DNA of 64,000 bases, taken from Copromyces sp. CBS 386.78 (Eukaryota; Ascomycota; Sordariomycetes; Sordariales; Sordariaceae). The notes below the pieces were generated by a model. The model did no database searches and was not told the origin of the DNA. It saw nothing but the letters and a program-made list of their open reading frames with translations. Both the position numbers and the translations under genes were made by a program. The DNA lies in NCBI GenBank assembly GCA_030685235.1, contig MU839146.1, positions 62,001-126,000 on the forward strand, written 5' to 3'. How positions within the stretch are numbered: position 1 is the stretch's first letter; each line of letters begins with the position of its first letter. Positions 56,911-64,000 of the stretch are shown piece after piece.

Positions 56911-59341
56911 ATGGATCGCGAAACAGACGGAGTGGTTCCCAACCGCCTGTGCGGGAGCTGTGCCCGGATTGTTAAAAGGTCCAGGCTCATTCAGCGATTC
57001 ATCGTTACGGACTTCCGCGGATTTCTCAACTGGAACCTCAGAAATGTTACGGACTTCGGCGGATTTCGCGACTGGAACCTCAGAAATGTTACGGACTTCC
57101 GCGGATTTCGCGACTGGAACCGCAGAAATGTTCCGACAGAGAAGGAAATCTTCTTCCACAGCCCAAGGCTCGAGACTTTCATGTCATCAGTTGCATCTGG
57201 GTGCCATCTCTGCTCCATCGTCTCCTGGGATGAGAGCAAGTATTTCCGGCACAAGGGCCAGAGCGGGATTGCCTCAGCGCTTGAGCACTCAAATGGTATC
57301 GTTCAAGTATCCGTGACCGGGGAATGGGCGACCGACCAGACGATTATGAATTTTGACATCCTGACGGACGTGCAGACATCCGCAAGCCAAATGGAAAACG
57401 GTGATGAGATGGACTCTGTCCTCAATGACAGATTCCGTGGATTGCAAGGATGGGAGCGCTGGAAAGACGGAAGACCTCTATGTGTGATCTCTTTGCGAAA
57501 GAACTATGGTACACTCACCGTGCCCCCACCACGCAGCTGAATGTTTCAGGTTCAGTATTACCGTGAGCGTTAGCTAACAATGTGGTGCAGTGCATTTGTT
57601 TCCGTCGTCAAGAGTGGGCTTTTCGACATTTCGACATTTGTTTCCACCGTCGGTATCGGGCTCTCGTCCCCAGCTCCCGATTTCGACGGATTCGCCAGAG
57701 TCGATTGCGACACTTCGATATTGGTTAAACGAATGCCTACAAAGACATCCGGAATGCACATCTTTGTCCAAACCCTTTGGATCAGGAAAGCTTCCAACGC
57801 GGCTCATTGATGTTGGGGAAGCCAAAGGACCACTCACGCCGCGGCTTGTGGAAACCAAGGATCTCCGCACCCTGGGCAAGAAAGGCTACCTCACATTAAT
57901 AAGCCACTGCTGGGGAAACCTGAACATGGACGTAAGGTTGACGAAACAAAGCTATACTACTTTCACGAAAGACGGTATCCCAGTCGGACGGACCCCTTCG
58001 AAGGACACATCGGGATGCCATGGATATCACTCGCCGAATAGGCTACCGATACATATGGATCGATTCCCTCTGCATCATCCAAGATTCGCCGGAAGACTGG
58101 GCTACAGAAGCACTTACTATGAAAGATGTCTACGGCAATACCTCCTGCAATATTGCTGCTTTGGGAGGCCCCGCGGACGGTTGCTTTGTGAAAAGAAATC
58201 CTTTGCACTTTTTTCCTTGCTACATCGGGCGGAAGGACGACAGAACCTACGCCTTCAGATCCTACAACCCGATTGTGGGCTCACGGGGAGACGACAATGG
58301 AGGTCCACCTCTTCTTCACCGTGGTTGGGTTGTTCAAGAAAAGTTGTTGTCAACCCGCGTGATATACATGGGAATCCCACAGCTGCACTGGGAGTGCGCT
58401 CAATACACGCTTTCAGAAGGAGCACCGCACATGGGGGAACCCGTTTCGTCCGTCCCATTCTACAACCAACTTGTGTGCGCAAAATCGGATTTTCGGATAT
58501 TGCATGGCCAACCACAGCAATCTGTCATGACAAATTCGAAGTACAAGGTGCAGAACATGATCTTTTTCTACAAATGCTGGATGAGAATGGTTAGTGACTA
58601 CAGCAAGATGAAGTTCACTAATAAGGAAGACAGCTTCATTGCACTTGCGGGAATAGCAGAGGCCATCGCAGTCGCAAGGGGTTGGACATACGTCGCCGGG
58701 ACGTGGAAAGAATTCTGGCCTTTCGACTTGTTATGGGCTCGATATGAGCCCGATCCAGGACCTATAGATCTCCGTTGGCGCGAGGATAGATTCAAGCCCG
58801 TGATTCCTTCATGGTCATGGATGGGCTTTCAAGAGTACCTACTGACGCCAAGTCCAAGGCAAACCCCGCGGTTCACTTTCTACCTTTGCGGTATGAGCAC
58901 CTCTTCGACTCCACCACGCTCAGGCTTACCATCACTTACTTGGCCAAAGTCGTCGACTTCTCCTGTCCGGATTTCATGACGCAACACTCTCTGGTCGGAG
59001 CTAAATACGGTGATATAAAGCTCAGCTTGAGAGGCAAGGTTTTAAGAGGCTGGGTCAATCAGCTTAATACTGGCACAAGCGGCGTCCACGTTCTTTGGGA
59101 CGTGAAAAACCCTCCGCACTACCGGGTACTTCTTCTGCTACTGATGATGCAGTGGACGGAATGTGGCGAGAAACAGCAGGCCGGGCTGGTTCTTATGAAG
59201 CAGATGGCTCCTGTGTCGGAAGTCAAGCAACAGATGCACTTCCGCGTTGGCGCATGGGAGGACTATAGCCCTCGATCTCGTCATGGACGAAGTCTTGTGT
59301 TTCCTGACGACGTGACAGAAGAAGTCGTTCACTTGTGCTGA
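56911..59341 (+). pseudogene. HET-domain (heterokaryon incompatibility) gene with two frame breaks
   Basis: HET-domain proteins trigger cell death when incompatible fungal strains fuse. The ATG at 56911 leads to an N-terminus with LCGSCARIVKR and SGCHLCSIVSW, usual for this family. An intron 57509-57590 (GTACAC..CAG, branch GCTAAC) joins to LPISTDSPESIATLRYWLNE, the YLTLISHCWG motif, then RYIWIDSLCIIQDS, VYGNTSCNIAALGG and RGWVVQEKLL, so all HET blocks are present. However, the coding frame changes by one base between about 57970 and 58005, and again between about 58880 and 58900; no plausible intron explains the second change. A 52-nt GTAAGG..CAG interval at 57930-57981 could mask the first but would delete conserved residues. 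The net frame is restored and runs to the stop at 59339-59341. It is either a decayed gene or has two sequence errors. Three 42-bp repeats sit in exon 1. Confidence 0.7.
57004..57129 (+). repeat. Three tandem 42-bp (14-aa) repeats in the HET gene
   Basis: Units at 57004-57045, 57046-57087 and 57088-57129 encode VTDF(R/G)GF(L/R)(N/D)WN(L/R)RN three times. Units differ at only a few bases, which suggests recent amplification; the frame is kept. Confidence 0.97.
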
Positions 59342-59964
59342 GACCGGGGTGGTGCCAAGGTACTACTAGTGGAGGATGAAGATGAAGAAGCTATTGCTCG
59401 ATTAGACCTCACATGTTGATATGGTCAGCGACCTTGTTCGTATTTGTCATATCTCCAGTTGGCATTTCCTGATAACCCTGAACTCATCGTGCTCATCCCT
59501 CAACGCTTTTGCACCGGCTTCACCAGTCTTGCAACACTCACTTACACTGCGTACATTCCTGCCAGGTCGCTTCGACTCGTGAAGACCTTGGCGAACGGCG
59601 TCGAACGAGGGAGATACTACCTAGGGAAAGAGAGAACGGATGGGAGGAAGGAACGGGAATTGAAAGGCAGAGAAAGTGTCAAGGAAGGCACCTTCTTGTG
59701 CTGCGTGCCCTACTGCCCTTTCAGTGAGATGGTTGGGGACCAAATCCGAGTCTTTTGACGCTATCTCTTCTCCCAATCTCTTTTCTTCTATTTCCTTTTC
59801 GTTCCAAGTAGCCAGCACTTCAACCAACAGCATTTTCAATACGGGCGGTCAGTCGCGTCTTTTCATGATCTTTCACTGGCTCTCTTTCATCAGCACCATC
59901 TCTTATTTACACCCTCGACACATCAACCTATCTATCAGCTACTTTTATCTACAGCTCCACCAAC

Positions 59965-60114
59965 ATGTCTCCCAAATCATCGGGAACCCCCGAGTCCGAA
60001 CCACCTACTTAACCGGGGACGGTCGTCCTACACGTACGTGCTGTGCGACTGCTGTTCCCGTATTGTGAAGAAGTCCACGATTATCCAGGCACTCGCAGCC
60101 GACAGGTTGAGAGA
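59965..60114 (+). pseudogene. Truncated relic of a HET-type gene (first exon only)
   Basis: An ATG in good context at 59965 opens a frame that stops after 15 codons; in the next frame LCDCCSRIVKKSTIIQ closely resembles LCGSCARIVKRSRLIQ of the intact-order HET gene at 56911, and a perfect GTAAGT donor follows at 60115. No HET core is found downstream before the next gene. I read it as a decayed paralogue whose remaining exons are lost or beyond recognition. Confidence 0.55.
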
Positions 60115-60576
60115 GTAAGTATGCGGACACGGAGGATTCCAAATTTTTTTTGAATATTTCTTCCACAATCGCAGTCTCAGTTATCTACCAGAGTCAAGCG
60201 CCGCCGTGTTGTCATCTTTTGTTGCTTGATTCTTTCAAGGTCTTTCGCGAAAAGCCATATTTCTTGTCGTACGTTCTGGGAAGAAAATAAACACTCTATT
60301 GTTTCTGTCGAGTACATGTACTCCATAAATGCGTATTTTAGCGACAAAGCAACCTTTGTATTCATGCACGTTTACTGACCAAATATACCGATCGTTGGAC
60401 GTTTCCCCTCAGTTCCCTTGAATTTTGCACAAAGTCCGACTTCGAGTTCCTCTGGGGCCATGGGCCATATGAATCCGAATTAAATAAGGTGCCGTAAGGT
60501 TTGCCATTCGGGAGGACATGCTGTTCTGACGTTAGAATGGAACCTTGATGGCTTTCTTTTCTCTTTCATATGTGTT

Positions 60577-60635
60577 AGTTAGGTTTTGTTAGTGCAGTGT
60601 AAGACTTTCGCCTAAGTACTGCACGATTCCTAACT
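60577..60635. repeat. Nested inverted repeat
   Basis: Outer arms AGTTAGG (60577-60583) and CCTAACT (60629-60635) and inner arms GTGCAGT (60592-60598) and ACTGCAC (60618-60624) are exact reverse complements, leaving a 19-base central loop. The sequence can form a two-part hairpin. Confidence 0.8.
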
Positions 60636-60831
60636 GATATTACCGGGCTAGGATACTATGAATAGTACCGTGAACACACCGGCCCCATTTGTGCGCTTCC
60701 TGCAATAAAGCCGCCATATTCCGTAGGCTTTTACTTTGTCACTTCTCCTTATTGTCTCGTATTCTTTACTGACATTGCGTCCATATCGTCGTCAACTGTC
60801 GTTCCTCTCAAGCGCACTGCGCCTACCGCAA

Positions 60832-60842
60832 CCAATGATTGG
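60832..60842. promoter_or_regulatory. Double CCAAT element
   Basis: CCAATGATTGG is a CCAAT box and its reverse complement separated by one base, 274 bases upstream of the V-ATPase subunit ATG; such a box is the target of the fungal HAP/CBC complex. Confidence 0.35.
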
Positions 60843-61115
60843 TCGTCTGCGCTTGCACCTGTGGACCACAAAGTGGGTCCGAAACGCAACGACATCATCC
60901 GGTCGAGGGGGCGTGCTTCGGTGCTTGACACCAGGCCCAGTCCAGTGCGCAGGTCCCGGTCTCCATTCTCCATCACACTGACTGCATCGCCATCGAATAA
61001 CAACAACAAGAGATCACAACGACGACGAGATAAATCGATGGCCTAGCTGTCGCATTCGATTCGGACGCACAATCAACAAGACACTTTCGAGTAAAACAAT
61101 TGGAATACCGCCAAG

Positions 61116-61754
61116 ATGAAGCCTATTGTGGGAGCCATGCAGGCTTGGAGCTGGTAAGCAACCCGTTCCCATTCATCGACTTCTACTCCCATTTCCATCT
61201 TCCGTCGAATCGCGCCAGCGACGACACACTGTGGCTATACGCGCAGTTCTCGGTCACCATGTCAAACCACACCAGACCATCACCCCATGATATCTACAAA
61301 GTAATGACAAAGCGCTAACCACGCCGCGAAAACAGCACCGTCATCTCCGCCTTCGCTATAATCATCCTCGGCACCCTGGGCCTTCTCTTCAACAAGAACC
61401 ATCCGGAGCTCGTGGGCGGCGTGGAAGATCCGCAAGACGGCAAGACGGTGGCGGCGACGGCCGGAACTGCTATTGTCATTTATGCGGTAGGTTTACTTGT
61501 CCCCCAACTTTTGTTGTTGTTGATTGCTGGGGTCTTGGCGCAAGGCCGAGACTGGGATGGCAGATATAACATGGCCTGGGGAGATGAGATGAGACGAGAC
61601 GAGACAAGAAAAAACAAGGAAGGACGCCAGGAGATAACATACAAAGAGCTGTGCTAACATGTGTTGGATGCGACGACAGGCCTTTCTCATCTTCTGCGGT
61701 TTCCAAGGGTGGTTGCATATGCGAGAGAGTAGGAAGGGGGCTATTGCGCTATAG
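61116..61754 (+). CDS. V-type proton ATPase V0 subunit f (YPR170W-B / RNAseK-like)
   Basis: Small membrane subunit of the V0 proton channel of the vacuolar ATPase. Exons 61116-61153, 61336-61486 and 61680-61754 give 87 aa; introns GTAAGC..CAG (182 nt) and GTAGGT..CAG (193 nt) keep frame. The protein reads MKPIVGAMQAWSC, a first hydrophobic helix TVISAFAIIILGTLGLLF, the conserved polar loop NKNHPELVGGVEDPQDGKTV, and a second helix AIVIYAAFLIFCGFQGWLH ending in a short basic tail. It matches the yeast YPR170W-B order (WCCTVLSAFGVVIL; NHESFVG; NDPEDG; FCGFQ) along its whole length of about 85 aa. Because of its three short exons the gene does not appear as a long open frame. Confidence 0.9.
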
Positions 61755-61865
61755 GTGCTTGGATAAAACGACGACGATTACCTACCTTGAACGTACACGG
61801 CAGCGACACGACTACAAAACCGCAACAAGACGGCAGAAGAATGGAGGTCAATAGGAATACACTGC

Positions 61866-61896
<31 letters not shown>

Positions 61897-63105
61897 GACA
61901 CTTTAGAAGAGGAGGTTTTATGGGACAGCACACAATGATACGGCGTTTTGGGACCTTGATTTTGTTTCACCAGATGGATGCTTGAAGAACGGAGGAAGAG
62001 GGGTTTACGGACGCATGGTGGATGGCTACGGTGACCATAATACACCCAAGGGCTGGTGCTCACAGGACAATATCTCGGTTCTCGTCGAGCATTCGCCACC
62101 GGCATTATCGCGCGCCGGGAGATAATCGATCGATTGCTGGGCTGGCAGGTTCGTCTCCACGATGGTGTGAGGCTCGTCGTCCACCAAAGTTATTGGTTAG
62201 AGGAGGATGGTTGAGCTGGTTTGTACCCGTTCCACGGCGTCTTAGGGATCAAGAATTCATGATTATCATCTGCAGTCAGACTGGGTTTCGCTTCCTCTGT
62301 CATTCATTCCATTGCCTGTTTTGATGCCGCATTTCGAGGAGCCTCTTGGCGGTACAGTACTAAGGGTCCTGAGCAACCTGGCGCGACTGAACAACCAGAC
62401 ACGACAGGCCGGTGAGAATCGACATGTCTGATCAGTTGCAGGAGAAATGTCGATATGTATGTTTTCTTTGCTGCATAAATGTGCATAGCTAATGCCTGCC
62501 TGGCGTACACACGGGACGGCTGGATGAATTAGGCAGCAGAAGTGGGTCCGCCGCGATAGCTCAACCAATGTCGACGAGTTCCCCGCAAAAGGTTTCTCGT
62601 GTTGAGATGGAAGCCATTGAAGATTCCAGGCAACACCAGGCATCACATCCACCATTTACACGACGAGTTCACATGATGTCGCGCCAGATCCGCGAGATTC
62701 GCCATGGGTTCGCGGTTAATCTAGGGTTGTTGACCTGGGTTGTCCAGGCAGCACACCCCCTGGCGACTTTTCTCTTGGGATAGCTTGTCCCTAGCAATCA
62801 AGCCGGATGGAAAGCGCCATCGTCGTGAGGCGTTGAGGGGCGAGGATGCGTTCAAAGAAGCGGGAAGGAAGGTGCATTCGATACTAGTTCAAGTCGACCT
62901 ACCGGGAGGTACCTGCCTCAACAGAGTACTGACGGACAGCCAATTTTATAAAATGAAGAATGGTTCGCTCCTGTCTTCTTTTTCCACCATCATCCCATCC
63001 TCATCATCCTTATTCCTCGCCGTCTTTGACACAGTCAAGTCAACATCTCTCGGTGTTCAACATCAACAAACACCAAGCCACATCTCCTCAAGACACTTCA
63101 ACAAC
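61755..63105. other. Intergenic region
   Basis: No gene is supported. It contains a GCAA tetramer run (separate entry) near the 3' end of the V-ATPase gene and, before 63106, a C/T-rich leader of the next gene. The in-frame extension of the next gene up to 62740 begins without an ATG and looks like leader. Confidence 0.5.
61867..61896. repeat. (GCAA)n tetranucleotide microsatellite
   Basis: 7.5 perfect copies about 110 bases after the V-ATPase subunit stop codon. Confidence 0.95.
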
Positions 63106-64000
63106 ATGGCGACATCAACCTTCCCCCAGCTGCCAGTCCCTCACAATGACTTGGTCAAGCACATCGCCAACCACCCAGAGACCCCCATGGTCAAGCTCCT
63201 CCAGCCTTATCGTGAATATGAGGCTCGTCTTCGTCAGGCCTACGCTCAAGAGCCGGACTCTGACCTGCTCAAGGACCCCTACGTCAACGTCCTGCCTCTC
63301 TTCACAGACAACACCTCCGACATCAAGATGCGAGCCCGCAACATTGAGGCCGAGTCCGAAGAGGACAAGGCACGCTACATCATGCCCCTTCCCAAAGACA
63401 TGCGCCGTCCAGACCAGTCCCCCGCTGTTGTTCAGTCCCACCACGAGTTCCGGAAAAACTTCAACATCTTTTCCGAGTCTTCTCTCGTCGAGTTGAACTG
63501 GGACAATGTCGTTGCCGCCGGCTCCTCCGTTGTCAACTGCATCTTGCCTGTTCCCAACAAGTACAGCGTCTCCAAGAGGTTGATGCGCGAGTTCTACCAT
63601 GAAAAGTTCGCTCCCGCTTCTGATGTCGATCTGTTCTTGTATGGCCTTAGCGAGGAGCAGGCAATTGAGAAGATCAAGGAGATTGAGAGTTCGGTGAGGG
63701 ATGCGCTGCTTTGCGAGACTACCACTGTCAGGACCAAGCATGCTGTTACTATTTGTGAGTTTTCCCCCTTACTTTATGTGCTGCTTGTGGAATGAGAAAC
63801 TTACACCAGTTCAGGCAGCCAATATCCCACCAGACACATTCAGATCGTTCTCCGCATCTACAAGTCCGTGTCCGAAATCCTCACCGGCTTCGACATTGAC
63901 TGCTCCGGCGCTGCATATGATGGCAAGCAGGTCTATTGCACCCCTCGCGCTCTACAGTCTTACATGACTCAGACCAACCACATCGACCTCACTCGCCGCA
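63106..64000 (+). CDS. Nucleotidyltransferase-like, probably ankyrin-repeat protein (5' part, truncated by window end)
   Basis: Exon 1 63106-63754, intron 63755-63814 (GTGAGT..CAG, 60 nt), exon 2 from 63815 to beyond the window; 279 residues visible. After a polar N-terminus the sequence FNIFSESSLVELNWDNVV leads into AAGSSVVNCILPVP and SDVDLFLYGLSEEQA (D173, D175), which has the hG[GS]...DxD layout of the nucleotidyltransferase fold. Exon 2 begins CSQYPTRHIQIVLRIYKSV and continues GFDIDCSGAAYDGKQVYCTPRALQ and NHIDLTRR, an arrangement I recognise from large fungal proteins (and some giant-virus proteins) that usually carry ankyrin repeats further on. The enzymatic activity is untested and the ankyrin part is not visible here. 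The ATG at 63106 is the first after the C/T-rich leader. Confidence 0.8.

Larger units (their letters stand above)
59342..61115. other. Intergenic region with a HET-type relic and an inverted repeat
   Basis: Between the HET gene and the V-ATPase subunit gene. It contains a truncated HET-type first exon (59965-60114) and a nested inverted repeat (60577-60635), both listed separately. Frame 59444-59758 on the plus strand has no domain. The last 300 bases are the promoter of the V-ATPase gene and contain a double CCAAT element. Confidence 0.5.

Overview
The window is nuclear DNA of a filamentous ascomycete, most likely a Neurospora/Sordaria-type Sordariomycete. The grounds are long single-exon or few-exon genes interrupted by short introns (about 60-210 nt, GTRNGY donors, several with CTAAC-like branch sites), the fungal protein families present (Zn2Cys6 regulator, HET-domain gene, KAR9, Sgs1/BLM-type RecQ with long disordered tails), one intronless tRNA-Asn, and abundant microsatellites in wide gene-poor spacers. 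I find no transposon, CRISPR or prokaryotic feature. The species cannot be fixed from sequence alone.

Layout. 1-6.9 kb: a secreted Gly/Leu-rich protein (+) and a small conserved fungal protein (-) that carries a (GA)n tract in an intron. 6.9-14 kb: FAD synthetase (+), an RBR-type E3 ubiquitin ligase with a His/Asp-rich tail (-), and a DUF1275 membrane protein (-). 16.4-21.7 kb: cystathionine gamma-lyase (-) with two near-consensus CYS3 sites upstream, and a divergent Zn2Cys6 transcription factor (+). 22.8-31.8 kb: KAR9-like spindle-positioning protein (-) and, divergently, a Ser-rich protein with a calponin-homology-like C-terminal region (+). 31.8-33.5 kb: a minisatellite-rich convergent spacer. 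33.5-48.1 kb: a 2,230-aa BLM/Sgs1/QDE-3-type RecQ helicase (-) and a 1,549-aa DUF1765 protein (-). 48.1-55.3 kb: a 7-kb gene-poor stretch with a tRNA-Asn(GUU). 55.3-64 kb: ribosome biogenesis factor RPF2 (+), a frameshifted HET-domain gene with three 42-bp repeats (+), a decayed relic of a second HET-type gene, a short V-ATPase V0 subunit f gene (+), and the 5' part of a nucleotidyltransferase-like gene (+) running off the window.

Most genes are independent housekeeping loci; no biosynthetic cluster or operon is present. Splice sites were chosen by hand from frame and protein continuity. The most unusual material is the HET gene pair with its repeat and frame breaks, a nested inverted repeat at 60.6 kb tied to a 10-mer found four times in the window, and the CYS3-like sites upstream of cystathionine gamma-lyase. 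I see no wholly new system.
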